Shown here one piece after another: positions 32,195 to 45,747 of a DNA stretch of 64,000 nucleotides. The notes beneath the pieces are model-generated. The model was given only the letters and a program-made list of their open reading frames with translations. It did not search any database and had not been told where the DNA came from. The stretch comes from Engraulis encrasicolus (Eukaryota; Chordata; Actinopteri; Clupeiformes; Engraulidae). The position numbers were made by a program, and so were the translations under genes. Location of the stretch: NCBI RefSeq assembly GCF_034702125.1, contig NC_085860.1, positions 51,538,872-51,602,871 on the forward strand, written 5' to 3'. Numbering within the stretch: position 1 is the stretch's first letter; each line of letters opens with the position of its first letter.

Positions 32195-32275
<81 letters not shown>
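31554..32275 (+). repeat. Cluster of long GA, TG and CA microsatellites
   Basis: (GA)n at 31554-31622, (TG)n then (GA)n at 31697-31836, (CA)n at 31941-32004 and (TG)n at 32196-32275, separated by short unique spacers. GA-rich sequence continues at 32390-32680. No gene here. Confidence 0.95.
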
Positions 32276-32276
<1 letters not shown>

Positions 32277-33102
32277 TGTGTTTGCATATATGTGTGTGTG
32301 TGTGCATGTGGACTTGTGCGTGAGTGTGTATCAGCATGAGTGGGTATGTGCAGCGTGTGTATGCATGCATCCATGTGAAAGCTGAAGTGTGTGTGAGAGT
32401 GTGAGAGAAGGGGGAAAGGGAAGGGAGGCTGAGGGGGGAGGGGGAGGGGGGGTGATGGTGGGCACGAGTAAAGTGACTGGGGAGTTGAGATCAGGGATTT
32501 AGGAGCACAGAAAATTACATCCACACGTGCAGTTCAGTTACATAAGCTCCTGTGGTGCTGTTGCTGGATGAAGGATCTACAGAGAGAGAGAGAGGGGGAA
32601 AAGGAGAGAGACTGAGAGAGAGATGAAGAAAGAGTTAGCATTAGAGTGAACGAAAGAGAGGAAGAGAGAGCGTGCATCTGAGAAGAGGAAAACAAACAAG
32701 AGTTTCGCTCAGAGCCACGTGGGACGATCCCTTCTTTCCCTCGCGGAGGATATGCATGCGCTCCGTTACCCTTCCTCCTCCTATTAGAAACTGCACTGGA
32801 TCTGTCCACATCTGAGGGTATCATCACAGGGTGCTTATCTGCACTGTTTCCCTACTGAGGACCAGGCGGCCACCGGCTCTGTCCATCCATATTGGAGACT
32901 GCCAGAGGTCGTCAGCACCTCTCACACTGCAGCCTGCTAAGGATATTTAGCTGAAGACAAGGGAGTCATGCAGTTGCAAGCAGGACGGTTGCTTGAGCGG
33001 GCGATGCTTTCCTGAATCCCTTGGCCAATAGGAGATACCTGCTGGGATTTTTAGAGGAGGTCGGCTGGTTGCGTTGAGTTCTCCACTGCTCGGCGACTGC
33101 AG

Positions 33103-35015
33103 ATGCTTGGGATGGGGATGCTGGTGTTGTTGCCTCTGGGGATGCGGATGCGGATGCGGATGCGGTTGCCCCTAGCGATGGGGCTGCTGTGGTCCCTCCA
33201 GCTGGGTACGGTGTGGGGAGCGAGTCTGGGGGGCGCTGCTGGCAACGCCTCCTCAACTTTTGGGGCGTCAGTGAGCCCCATCCTACAACAGACGACAGCG
33301 GAACCCGTAGTGGAGGAGGAGGAACAGGTCAACACGACAGAGGTCGCCAGCACCACAGAGACTGGTGAGTTACTGGAAACAACTGACACCACTGACACTG
33401 AAACAGCATCACATATACCCAGAAGTAAACACCAACACTACAGACGCCTCCAGCACCACGGAAACCAATGAGGCACAGACACAATTAGCACCAATACATA
33501 TCTGGTAAATACTACTGACACAAACAGCATCACACACTAAACACCAATGCCACAGACACAGCCAGCACCACTGAGACTGATTAGTTACTAAAGAAAGTAA
33601 GTAAACACAACCCAACTTGCATCACACACTGTATAAACAAAACACTACAGACAGGATCGACATAACACACCCTGTCACTTGTGAACACAAACACTGCTGA
33701 AATGACCAGCTTCAAATACAATATATGCACAAGCCGATGAGGCACTGACTAAGCTGCAGATACAAGCAGAAAAAAACACACAACCAGCACACACTCAGAT
33801 GAGATATCCCGCGTCCAGCGTCATACACACAGATGAGGCAACCACACAACATCACAATAGCAACACAGACACAATCGGACAATTTTGCACCGCTAATTCA
33901 AATATTCTGATGTTTTTGAAAAGTCAATATGGTGGTTAAGTAAGGTAAAGACATGACTACATCACACACACAGGTGAGGCAACCTTACACCACTGACATG
34001 GCCTGCACCATACACTACAGCTAGTAGAGACAACACCTGCCAGCACAGCACAGGGGAAGAGAAAACCTCATACAGATGAGAGTATACAGTAGGAAGTTGC
34101 CTTGATATTTGACCAGAACTAATCTGTAGCCTATATAGTTATCCCTGATCTGGCCCAGACCCGGTGAAGACTCTGAGGCATGTTGTATGATTGGGTGTGT
34201 GTCTACTATACTTCACCTTGTGCTAATGTACTTAAAAAAAACAAAAAAAAACAAATCTGAACCACTTGGTCTACTCGCCACTAATATCATCTCGTCGGCC
34301 GTTGACCCTTACGTATTTTTCTATGCACTTTGTATCGGTATGCTATGATTATGTTGTGTTGTATGCAATGTAGACCTCCTTGGTTGTATGTTATGATTAT
34401 GGCCTCGATGAAGTCACTTTGGATAAAAGCATCTGTGTAATGTAATGTAATAATATTGAATGAAATCTGATTCAAGTCATCTGATTCTGAACTCACATAA
34501 AATCTGATTCAAGTCCAATTTAAAATCATTTAAAGTTTTAGAAGGCAAACAATATCATAATACAAAAATACACTGAAATTAAAATGGTAAGGGAGGGTGT
34601 TTTGGTAAACAGCAGGGAAAATGATCACTGTTTTCATTTTCCAATGCTCTGATTCTTAAATGTTTGTATGACTATATTTTGTTATGTATTTCAACTCTAA
34701 GGAGGTCCAATTTCAAATATATTTAATTCATTGCAAGTCAGTAAAAAAATATATCTGAAAAGACATTAATGAAATGAAATATGGCTGGATGTTGTCACCC
34801 ATGGAAATACATTATAATAATAACAGTTCAATATTGTTTCTCAATATTTCTCAGTCCTACTGTACCTTATGTGCCGCACATATTTGCTGCCAGCCTTTAT
34901 AAAGGGCTTATGACTACAGTATCACATTGCCTGTAATCTGCCAGTGATCAGCCTTTATCCACATACAAAGCTGTCCACCGCCACACTATGGCACACGCAC
35001 ACACACACACACACG

Positions 35016-35075
<60 letters not shown>

Positions 35076-35115
35076 AAGCTGTCCCCTGCCACACTATGGC
35101 ACACGCACACACACA

Positions 35116-35147
<32 letters not shown>

Positions 35148-35176
35148 TACAAAGCTGTCCACCGCCACACTATGGC

Positions 35177-35269
<93 letters not shown>

Positions 35270-35293
35270 AAGCTGTCCCCTGCCACACTATGG

Positions 35294-35353
<60 letters not shown>

Positions 35354-35376
35354 AAGCTGTCCACCGCCACACTATG

Positions 35377-35409
<33 letters not shown>

Positions 35410-35618
35410 AAGCTGTCCCCTGCCACACTATGGCACCTGCATCACATCACAGGGAAAACAAGAGTCAGATTCATCCTCCCCTCACACACACACACCCGAA
35501 CACACACACACACACGCGAACGCACACACACACACGCACACGCACGCACGCACGCACGCACACACACAAAATGTCGTGCTGTTCAGTCTGTGGCTACAAG
35601 CAATCAGATTGGGTGGTC

Positions 35619-35659
<41 letters not shown>

Positions 35660-38437
35660 GCACGCATGCACACACACACACACACACACTGAACCACACG
35701 TGACAGCTGAAAAGTGCTTGACAGTACAGCACAGGGCCTTTATCACTTTTTGTGGGATAAATAAATGATGGCGTTGCTAATCTTTATTTCATCAAGCCAC
35801 TATTCTGAGGGTTGTGAGAGTACTGTAGAGTAGCCTGCGTAGCTTCAGACTTCAGACTTGGTATGGAGCGCACAGGACCAGAGGATGGACCGTATGTATG
35901 TATGTACTGTATATATAGTGTACAGACCTTACCTTTGAGACCGATACCACAAAGACTATTTCAGATACAGTATACTGTATGTCCGATAAGCCCTGAGGGT
36001 GAATAAAGTCTTCCACTGGATAGTGGGCACGTGCACAAGCTTTGCATGCACGCACAGACATACAGTATATACAAACCCCAACTCCGATGAAGTTGGGACG
36101 TTTGGTAAACAGTGAATAAAATCAAAATGCTATCATTTTCAAAACATTCAATCTATTCATTAGATGGAGAATAGTGAAAAGACAACATATTAAGTGTTAA
36201 AACCGAGAAAAAATATTGTTTTGGGGGACATATGTATTCATTTCTAATTTGATAAATCCAACACGTCTCAAAAGAGTTGGGACGGGGATCAGTGAAATTT
36301 AGTAAACATCCAAATACGATAAAACAACAAAGAAGAACATTTCAAAATGAATTGTACTGACGGACAATATAGGTGTCCAGGTATAAGATCATCACAGAGA
36401 GNNNNNNNNNNNNNNNNNNNNNNNNNNNNNNNNNNNNNNNNNNNNNNNNNNNNNNNNNNNNNNNNNNNNNNNNNNNNNNNNNNNNNNNNNNNNNNNNNNN
36501 ATCAGGGCTTAACACTAACACACGCCAGGTAGCCAAATGCGGGTGAAAGTCGGCGTTGGCTAGTAGATACCGAAGGTTCACTAGCCATTCTGGCGGGTCC
36601 GTCACTATTCTAAATGATGAGGCACCGCATTTTGTAGTTTTTTCCCTCGGACCGCCTTTGCTACAAACGCAATGCAATACGATTTCGTGAGCCTACAATA
36701 CCCATGAAGCACCTGTGTCACGTGTCTCACGCACGAGAGGAATCTGATAGAGCTAGTCTTGCGAATATGAGTGGCAGCAGCGAGCTGCCTACCGGCACAT
36801 CAGCGCGCGTTTGGAAATGTCACTGAAAACCTTCACGTGAAAATAAAGTAGCGAAGTTCATCTCAACTGACCTGTTTTGGGATCTGTCATTAGTAGCCTA
36901 CAATGCATAGTAGTAGTGGACATTAAAATGACCAAGGCGAGAGGAAGTCTTGAGACTAATTAGCGCAGTGATAAGACAAGGACACATGCGGCATTAATAA
37001 TGTTCGGTTTAAATCATTTTCTGATTTGCCTGTATGTCTTCATACCTTAATATTCCTCCATGTTTCTTGTTAAACGGAATGACAGGAAGTCGTAGCTCCT
37101 TCTGTAGTTACCGGCCACATATATGTGTGCCTTCTAGTAGATAGCCTACTTCTATGAGAAAATATTCCAGAAGATGTGTTATTCCACATCCATGACCGAG
37201 GACATGCGAAGCTTGGCAATGACTTTGCACTATCTACTTTGCGCATCGAAAGTGCCCTTCAGATCAAAGACGGAAATATTTTGCTCTCATGTAGCTTACA
37301 TTTGTGCCCTTCCACAACACTGCTTGGTGTTTCTGCACGGCTATGCCATTCCTCAGATAAGTTAATCTGTTCTTATAGCATGCATGCATGCATGGACCAG
37401 TTAACAACAATTCTAGTTATTAGGCCCTATATTATATTATATTATATTATATTATATTATATTATATTATGTTATATTATGTTATATTATGTTATATCAT
37501 TTTATGTTATATTATGTTATATTATCCTACATTACATTATTACAGCCTATTATATAATTCATTAAAGCTGCTATGATGGTTAAGAAAATTAGGCCTATGG
37601 CTAGTGAAAAGGCCCAATGGCTAGTGAGTCAGGAAAACCACTAGCCAAAATGGCTGGTAAGCGAAAAAGTTAGTGTAAAGCACTGGTGTGTGTGTGTGTG
37701 TATGTGTGCGAGCATGCGCTTCAGCATATGCTGTCAGATGGAAGACCCTGTGTGATTTTTTCTCATGCACTAAGCCAAATGACCTAACCCCACATTGCAC
37801 ACTGCGACCATTACCCTGTACTGTAATAACAGCTGGATAAAAGTGTGTGTAAATGCACGTTTCTACATAGTATGTCTTAATTGTCTTAAATTGTCATGGG
37901 TAGTCATGGTGAAGTGGTTAGGGCATCAGATCTCTAGCCCAAAGGTTGCCGGTTTGACTCCTAGCCTGCCAGGTGGGAGCATGTCGCTAAGCTAGTGAAA
38001 GCATGCATGCTACACGGATCCATTGACTTTCACTAGCTTAGCGACATACTCCCTCTTTTAACTTGTCTTAAAGCAAGACAACGCTTAACATGAAAAATAA
38101 GACACTTTACCACCTTTATAAACCCCAGCCAACGACTTTAATTGTATGAAGCCCCAAAATAGTGGCATACCCCTTTAAGTAAAGTGTGACCAGAGTGTGT
38201 ATTATAATGTCATTTCAATTCTGTGTTATTACTTTGCAAGGTGCGGAGCTGAGTTGTGGGTCGCTGCTGCCGCCGCGGAGGGGTTCCTACTACGTGGAGG
38301 TGGGCACGGGGTCGTCCCTGGGGTCCGTCCTGGTGTTCTGGTGCCGCGAGGGGTACCAGCTGGTGGGCCGGGAGAGACTCTCATGCGTACTGCACAACGG
38401 CAACGCCCGGTGGAGCCACACCCGGCCAACATGCGAA

Positions 38438-38496
<59 letters not shown>

Positions 38497-41400
38497 GAGA
38501 GAGGGGGAGAGAGAGAGGGAGAGAGAGACGGTGTGTCTCTTCAACATTGCTCTTGCACAGTTAAAGTAATCAGGCATAGAGGCAAACATTCTGGGCTCAG
38601 AAAGTCCCCCGTATACAGAGGAGGGCAACGCAAGAGGTGTCAGTATTTCAGAGTAAACTTAGTATTTATAAATACAGATAGAGTATTTACTACACCGTGG
38701 AGAGTCAACTTACTCAGTGGAGTGGAGTCAGTGCAAAATTAAAGGGACACTGTGTGAGATTTTTAGTTGTTTATTTCCAGAATTCATGCTGCCCATTCAC
38801 TAATGTTACCTTTTTCATGAATATTTACCAACACCATCCAATTCTAAGTATTCATTATGACTGGAAAAAATGCACTTTTCATACATGAAAAGGGGGATCC
38901 TCTCCATGGTCCGCCATTTTGAATTTCCAAAAATAGCAATTTTTAGCTGCAAAAATGACTGTACTTGGACCATACTACAAAATATTTGTTTATTACTCAG
39001 TAAACTTTCATGTAAAGGTCGAATTTGGCAATAGGCAGCCCAGTTTCAATGAGCAGCATAGTTGCAGTACCTTTTTTGACCATTTCCTGCACAGTGTCCG
39101 TTTAAGTCATTGTTTTGTCTAAATACGTCTAATGTCCTAGTTTCACGACTTCCAATACATCACAAGATGGGCGGGCCCAGGCTAGTTTATAGTCCTGAAC
39201 CCAACGCTGAAGTCAGCGGGCAGTCAGCCATGTCATATCTTCACATCAGGCCTGAAAGGGAGCGAGAGAGAGACAAAAAGGAGAGGGAGAGAAAGAGAGA
39301 CTGCTCTCTTGTGTGTCGTGAAACTGAGATATCCCTATAGTACTCAGTGGTGTAGTCTACGTAGAACGCGGGTACCCACTTCTACATTTCAGGGATTTCA
39401 GTATACCCACTTAAAATTGATTGATCCATTGATTTGAATATCACAAATATAGGCTATACAGTATACCCACTTCAAAAAATGCTCAAATTTACTGTATACC
39501 CACCATGAAAAAGTAGACTACAGCACTGATAGTACTAATATCAGCCGTGTCTTCTCCCCATCAGGGCTGCCTGTGCCGGACGGTCACGGTCTGCGCATGG
39601 CCATCGTGGTGGCAGCGGTGAGCGGCGTGGTCATCATCTTCCTCACCGTGGCCTTCGTCGTGTGCTGCATGAGGGACCAGCAGCAGGTGAAGAAGAAGAA
39701 GAAGAGCCAGCACTCCAGCAGGAGCAGGTATGGACTGGGAGGAGCTACTGGTATAGGGAGGGAGGGGCCAGCGCTCCACCAGGTATGGACTGGGAGGAGC
39801 TACTGGTATAGGGAGGGAGGGGCCAGCGCTCCAGCAGGAGCAGGTATGGACTGGGAGGAGCTACTGGTATAGGGAGGGAGGGGCCAGCGCTCCAGCAGGA
39901 GCAGGTACGGACTGGGAGGAGCTACTGGTATAGGGAGGGAGGGGCCAGCGCTCCAGCAGGAGCAGGTATGGACTGGGAGGAGCTACTGGTATAGGGAGGG
40001 AGGGGCCAGCGCTCCACCAGGTATGGACTGGGAGGAGCTACTGGTATAGGGAGGAGCAGCATGTATGGACTGGGAGGAGCTACTGGTATAGGGAGGGGCA
40101 GCATGTATGGACTGGGAGGAGCTACTGGTAGGGAGGGAGGGGCAGCAGGTATGGACACACACAACCAGGAGGACTTACTGGTAAAGAGTGGGCCAGCGCT
40201 CCGACCAGGAGCAGGTATGGACTGGGAGGAGCTACTGGTATAGGGAAGCTCTGTGCTAATGCACTTAAAAATTATAAAATAAAAAAACGAACTCGACTTT
40301 GCATCTGCTAGAGATGTTGGCTATGTTTATCTCCTCAATTGTAAGTCCCTTTGGTTAACAAGCGTCGGCCAAATGCAATGTAATGTAATGTAATATCAAT
40401 CTTAATATTCTACTTTTCATGTGAAGTAACCAATTAACTTATTTCCCCCATGATGGAGTGAGTGACATAGCGACATACTGTTAACGTACTGTACTCTATG
40501 ACACATTCAAAAGGATAATAAGCCGAACCATGTTATGTGTACTGCTGTGTGTGTGTGTGTGCGTACCATAGGGGCAGGCCGAGACGGAGAGCTATGCCCA
40601 GAAGGAGTGCGGCGTGGCAGGAGAGGGAGCCGGGCGACTGGGAGGTCTTCCCCCCACCCAAGATCTACAACCTCTCTCAGCAGCTGGAGCCCCCCCACGC
40701 CAACGCCGGCAGCCCCGTCTATGGACCCGCCCGGGGGTACGAGAACAGGGGATACCTCAGGTGGGCTGGCTGGCTGGACGTTGGAAGTCGAACATTAGAA
40801 CATTAATAGAAGCTGTTGTCACACACACAAAAAAGTCAGAAAAAAGTCAGTTGTTGTCATGGTCATCATCCATCATTCAGTAATTGTAATAGTAATACAC
40901 TTAAATAATGTACAGGTACTGTAAATAACATTATTCGGTCTGATGAGAATGGCTGCTAAAAGTAATGCAATGTAACATGGCATCACTCTTACAAAGATGC
41001 AATAGTTCAAATAGGATGTCAAATAGGACTCATCAAAACTCTCGTCTGCCTCCCGCCTGTTGCATAGTCCTCCAGGGGGCTAGTGTTGCCAGGTTGGGTG
41101 GTTACCCGCCCAATTGGGCTGCTTGGGATGGCCGTCTGCGGGTACAAATCGGAAAAATTGGCCATTTGGCGTTTTTTTCTGCAGTTTTATGCCCATAGAA
41201 AACAATGTAATTTGTTGAAATTGGGCGGAATTTAGCGCCTCTTGACGCTTTTTGAGCACCTTTTGGGCGGGATTTGATCAGACACATCTGGGAACTCTGG
41301 TGGGGGCATATGATAGTAATCTGGGCGGTTCTAAATGTTCTCTAATGACTTCTTTCTCTCTCCTGTCTCTCTCTCTGTGTAGGAGTCAGGACAGCCTGGT

Positions 41401-41545
41401 GCGTAGTCCTCCGGGGGCCATGTACCGCTCCGATGCCCAGCTGTACTCTCACCTGATGCTGCAGAGGGCCGTGCCAGACAGCCCCGCCTACCTCAACATC
41501 TCAGCCCCGCCCACCCTCAAGAACCCACAGCGCCCTCGCCCCTAG
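33103..41545 (+). CDS. susd3: Sushi-domain single-pass membrane protein, SUSD3-like
   Basis: Exons 33103-33364, 38241-38438, 39565-39727, 40572-40760 and 41383-41545 (stop TAG) join in frame to give 324 residues. Exon 1 encodes a hydrophobic, Met/Arg-repeat signal-like N-terminus (about residues 1-40, ending GTVWGA) and a Thr/Glu-rich stretch. Exon 2 (88-153) is one sushi/CCP module with four cysteines ([25 protein letters not shown]) and the Trp before the last. Exon 3 holds a transmembrane segment (about 166-189, [20 protein letters not shown]) then KKKKK. Exons 4-5 form a cytoplasmic tail with [19 protein letters not shown]. Order, CCP sequence (GSVLVFWC) and membrane placement resemble SUSD3, but human SUSD3 (about 255 residues) is shorter and the tail match is weak. 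Other SUSD family members are the alternative. A poly(A) signal lies at 41563. Confidence 0.7.
34970..35440 (+). repeat. Compound minisatellite: 36-bp core alternating with CA runs
   Basis: A core of acatacaaagctgtcc, then (a/c)c(c/t)gccacactatggcac occurs six times (about 34961, 35070, 35147, 35264, 35348, 35403), separated by (CA)n runs of different length. Cores alternate between two variants (accgccac and cctgccac), which suggests higher-order duplication. Further CA, CGCA and TC arrays run to 35690. Confidence 0.95.
36066..36401 (+). mobile_element. Left part of a Tc1-like non-autonomous element, cut by the gap
   Basis: tatacaaaccccaactccga followed by tgaagttgggacg is a common teleost Tc1-type terminal sequence; a similar agttgggacggggatcagtg lies at about 36275. 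The right end is not visible. Confidence 0.5.
36402..36500. other. Assembly gap (99 N)
   Basis: A run of Ns lies between two different transposable elements. True length and content are unknown. Confidence 0.99.
36503..37686. mobile_element. hAT-like element about 1.2 kb, left flank lost in the gap
   Basis: Left CAGGGCTTAACACTAAC and right GTTAGTGTAAAGCACTG are inverted ends with few mismatches. ggctagt-type motifs flank both ends inside. No intact transposase frame. It contains a TTATA pentanucleotide array at 37428-37525. Confidence 0.65.
37895..38055 (+). repeat. SINE family B head followed by a hairpin
   Basis: gtggttagggcatcag and aaaggttgccggtttgactc match the family B head. It is followed by tgtcgctaagctagtgaaag, whose inverse ctttcactagcttagcgaca lies about 30 bp later. 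Confidence 0.6.
38439..38528 (+). repeat. GA microsatellite beginning at the sushi-exon 5' splice site
   Basis: The donor of the exon ending at 38438 (gcgaag|gtgagagagagaga) is itself the start of the GA array, so the intron's first 90 bp are simple repeat. Confidence 0.95.
38740..39103. mobile_element. MITE with inverted ends, related to 2625-2957
   Basis: Left ttaaagggacactgtg and right cacagtgtccgtttaa are inverted with one mismatch. Internal phrases (gaatttccaaaaatagcaat, tcatgaatatttacc) are shared with the copy at 2625-2957. Ends in TTAA-like bases. Confidence 0.75.
39728..40240 (+). repeat. ~60-bp minisatellite made of the exon 3 end plus its 5' splice site
   Basis: The real junction is actccagcaggagcag|gtatggactgg. 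The same gtatggactgggaggagcta recurs with GT at 39783, 39844, 39905 (gtacgg), 39966, 40021, 40063, 40105, 40149 (diverged) and 40215. Several copies are preceded by gcgctccagcaggagcag, almost the true exon end. Units then shorten to about 42 bp. Confidence 0.92.
41062..41302. mobile_element. Probable short MITE
   Basis: Left agtgttgccaggttggg and right acatctgggaactct are loosely inverted. Internal cgcccaattgggc is self-complementary. Lies in the last intron of the SUSD3-like gene, about 80 bp before exon 5. Confidence 0.35.
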
Positions 41546-42574
41546 GCCAAAGAGGGTGGAGTAATAAAGAGGCTTCGAAACCCGCCCACCCAATGCAAAA
41601 GTGTGTGCTCAAGTTGGGTCTCCTAAGGGGGCGTTGTCCCCTCCTTCTTCTTGTATTTTTGAGGTGTTTGCACGAGAAGTGCGCTACCGCCATCTACAGC
41701 GCTAAGGGGACTCCATTTATTCTCAACCTCAGGACTCCGAAGGTCTCCTAAACGAAGGTCTCCTAAAGGGGCGTTCACCCGACAGAAAGTGGATACCAGA
41801 AATGAACTAGATTGACTTATCTCTGTATAGAGTATCTCTGCCTAGGCATCTTGGGAAAACTACACTTGTGACAACCACCACCCTGACTGACACTGCTTAG
41901 CGCAGTCAAAGTTGCTCTAATAAAGTGACTTTTGGTCATTGGCGATGACCATTGCGTATTGGTGTAAAGAACCCACAGCGCCCTCGCGCCTGGACTCCTC
42001 CGAAGCCATCTTTTTTCTCTGAAACAAACTTTGTTTTTGACTTTTCTGTGGAGTGGAGGCCCGTTACAACTGCATATTGAATTCAATGACTTTTGTTGCC
42101 AGGCGATGACCAATGTCTGGATTGCTCTCTCAAGAAACCCACGGCACTCTTGCACCTAGAATTCCCTTAAGACATCTTTTTTTAAAGTCCTTTCACTCGG
42201 CAGCCATCTTGGCTACGCCTCAGGGGCGCAATTTGGGGTGCAGTTTCAGATTAGTCAAGGACAAGGTGAGTTGAGGCGGCGAGATGATTGGATAAATGAC
42301 AACGCACTCAGCAAGCAATTGGCTCTTGTTGCCGGCCAGGTGGGATATGTGCAAGCATGCGCCATATTTGTGTGACCCTGTTCATTCCTATGGCCGCTTT
42401 CTGAAGTGTTCCGTCTCCTTATATACAGACACTCAGACAGTCTCTGGTGCCGATCAAACTTGAACTGAGGAAGACAATGAAGGCCAAGATATTATGCAGT
42501 AAATGAACTTGATTCTTTGGACTTTTGGACCAGTTTGTCATCACCTCTGTTTCCGGTATCCATTTGCAGGGAAG

Positions 42575-42795
42575 CGGGGATGGGGGGGGCAACGAAATTG
42601 CATTTATGCCTCACCCGTGCAAGGGGGCAGTGTGGCGGGACGGTACCATGCTCAGGGTATCTCAGTCATGGAGGAGGATGGGGAGAACACTGGTTAATTA
42701 CTCCCCCCACCAACCTCGCGGGTCGGGAGTCGAACTGGCAACCTTTGGGCTAAAAAGTCTGACGCTCTAACCGCTTACCCATGACTGCCCATTGT
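42575..42795 (-). repeat. tRNA-derived SINE, family B, reverse orientation
   Basis: aaattgcatttatgcctcac, tcatggaggaggatggggag and gggagtcgaactggcaacct are the reverse complement of the element at 22705-22950, ending in ccgcttacccatgactgccc. Confidence 0.8.
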
Positions 42796-43871
42796 ATGCA
42801 TTGGGTGCGGGACCCTTTCAGATGACTTTGTCCTGGGCCCAGCCTAAGTTGTCGGCTTGTTGGCGGCCCTGTGCATCGGCAATCTTTTCTCAGGCCTGTG
42901 GCAGTTCACCATGGGATGCTTTTAGCCTCCTCAAATTGAACGACAGAAAACTTTGTGAGCAATTAAAACGCAAGTGTAATGAATAGTGTGTGTGATTTTT
43001 GTCTACTATTACACCTGTTGCTACAACACACTCACTATCCCTATAGTCCTGGGTATGACAGGCAATGATCAATGTATATAGGTCAGGATTGCACCTTTAA
43101 GAACCTATACGCCCCAACTTCTCCAAAGAAATGGCAACCTTTTTTTTTTTTTTTTTTTTTAACTTTTGACCCTCACCAAGGAGTTTGTGCTTCTGGCAGG
43201 GTTTGTGGATTTATTAATTTGTTAGTTCTCTAAAGGACTTACCAGCACATGCATGTAGCCTATCATGTTGAAATGCGACAGTATGTTGGAAACCAGCATG
43301 GCTCAAGCTGATTGTTTATTTATTTATTTATCAGTGATGATCTGAGCCGTCGTAGCGGAGAGCAGTCTTCTACAATTACTCTGGTTTTCAAATGTTTCTG
43401 TAGAGTTAAACAAGGCCCATTGATCACACGCTGGAACGGTCTATGATAGTCCCAAGAACAAATTAGTGATGTCTGGTCCAATGGTACAATGACCAATGTA
43501 TTGTATATATATATATATATGTCAGATCTTCAAAAGGAATTTTGTCTTTGGAAGGCACTCTGCTCTTTTTCATGGATTTTTTGTTTTTCCTGTCATGCAC
43601 TTTCGACTTGTGTTCTTTTCCAAACACCGCCCTCTCCCTATGTGGAGAGTCTCTGAAGTATTAAATCAATGTAAGGACTAAATCACACTCTGGTTCTTCT
43701 TTTTTTCTTCCTTTTTTATTCAGCCATTGAAGTGGCCAGACAGACATTTCAGCTACAAGACACTGAGATAGATAGAGGCTGTTGTTGCCGCAACGTCTGT
43801 CTGACCCTTGCAATGACTGGACAAAAAAAGAAAGAGAAAAGAAGAACATGAGTGTGATTTATTCCCTATAC

Positions 43872-44244
43872 ACCAGTGTTTCTTAACTGGTTGGTGGGGA
43901 CCCAAAAGTGGGTCATGGTCATGGAGGGGTCCTGGGTGGGTCGTGGAGCTGTGGTGTAAAAATGAATTAAGTCACCCTTTAATTGTCAGTCACAAAAGGT
44001 GACTCAGTAACAAAGGTCACAAAGGTGTTCAGTAAATGACGGATGTCAAAGAGAGAGTGAAACACTCCACTAGTTTATAGATATGTTGTATGTCAGCATT
44101 CAGTGCTAATATTGATGCCTACCAGTATTATCAAATGCATGGTTACATTTTTGATAACTATTTGAAGATTACGACATCACAACAAAAAATAGGGGTCACA
44201 TGGAAAATTCTGGGTCCCTAGACTATTTCAATTAGGAGCCACTG
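43872..44244. mobile_element. hAT-like MITE about 373 bp
   Basis: Starts with cagtgtttcttaactggttg (43874) and ends tcaattaggagccactg; flanks ccctatac and ccctatag differ at one base. Interior includes gggtcatggtcatgg. Confidence 0.6.
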
Positions 44245-44737
44245 CCCTATAGCCTGCTGTCATGCACTTTTCACGGCAGGTTTGACATGTGTGTTAGGCC
44301 TACTAACTAGGGTCTCTTGCCGTTTCAAGCATCCTACTCCACCAAACCTGACATACACCCTCATTCTCTCCAGTGTTTTTCAAGGGAGCCAAAGAGAAAG
44401 ACAAAGAGAAAGACACAATTTGTAGCACAAATCAAATGAAGGCGGAAATGCTTGGTTGTGTTAAACTGTATGTCAAGACTGTATGCCCTGTCTGTGACTT
44501 AAATGCCTAAATCCTCTCCCTAACACAAATGACCAAGTACTGTTCTGTTGTTTGTGCAATACCCAATATTATAGTCTACTGTAAATAACTTTTCTCCAGT
44601 TGGCTTTTACACAGATCTCTCTACTGTAGATTGGATTGCACATTTCCATAAAAGATCATACCAATTAAAAATAAATCTTAATTTTAAATACTGCTGTGTC
44701 CATGGTGTTTCACTTATGCAATGTCTTTCTCTCTCTG

Positions 44738-44860
<123 letters not shown>

Positions 44861-45747
44861 TTGGTGGGCCTGGGCATTGGCAAAGCCAGTTGCCAAATAC
44901 TGCTCAATATCCTCCATTATGGGAAGTCATTATGCTATATATGGAGGGGAGGGCGTCCGTGTGTCCATACATCTGTTCATATTTATGGCCATATGAACTA
45001 TGAACTAACTTAACCTTGGGTTGCCCCCATACAATGGTAAATTTCAGCCAAAGGCCCGCTGTAGTCTGTGTGTCTCAGTGTCTGTGAGTTAGTGCCCCAC
45101 GGGGATAGGCTATATAGTGATAATGATTTGCTTATTTTTGGTTTATTTTGGTGTATATTTGTTATTGAATGATTTATTTTGTTAAACTACTGTAGGCCTA
45201 TATTTTTCCTGCCAACCCTTGCAGGCTAGGAGATGAGCTATGCAATAGACCCTTATAGATCTATAGCCTACCGCGGCATCTTCTACTGTTTCTTTCATGC
45301 TATGCATACGAGCTACGACACATAAACTCCCAATGACCTGCATACCTCACAGTCTCGTATTTATTATTCTAATTGGTCAACATTCATAACAAAACAAATG
45401 CTGGCCTAATATGATATTAATTTGTGTGTAACAATTTGGAATCGAACGTCAATACGCAATTGGTGCTGTCGTTCCATCACATTTTCTACGCAGTTACGCA
45501 CGCACAAGCCAGACAAACTTTGCAATCACTCGTTAAATAGGAAATCGGATTTGCTTCTGATCGGTTTACCTCCAGTTTAAGATGTTTTTCATTCGACAGC
45601 ATCTTTGATTCATTGTTACCTGCGCAGACAACGTTCTAAATCTTACCTCACAATAGCAACACCATCTCAACTGTGGTCGTGAACTTTTGCTGGCAGTAAG
45701 AAAAACAATCACGACGACATGTGATGATAAATGTCCTTTCTAACAAA

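Noticed and set aside
34944..35768. Long open frames (up to 274 codons) of His-Thr or Cys-Val repeats
   Set aside because: They are translations of CA/TG microsatellites; no splice sites, start context or family similarity.
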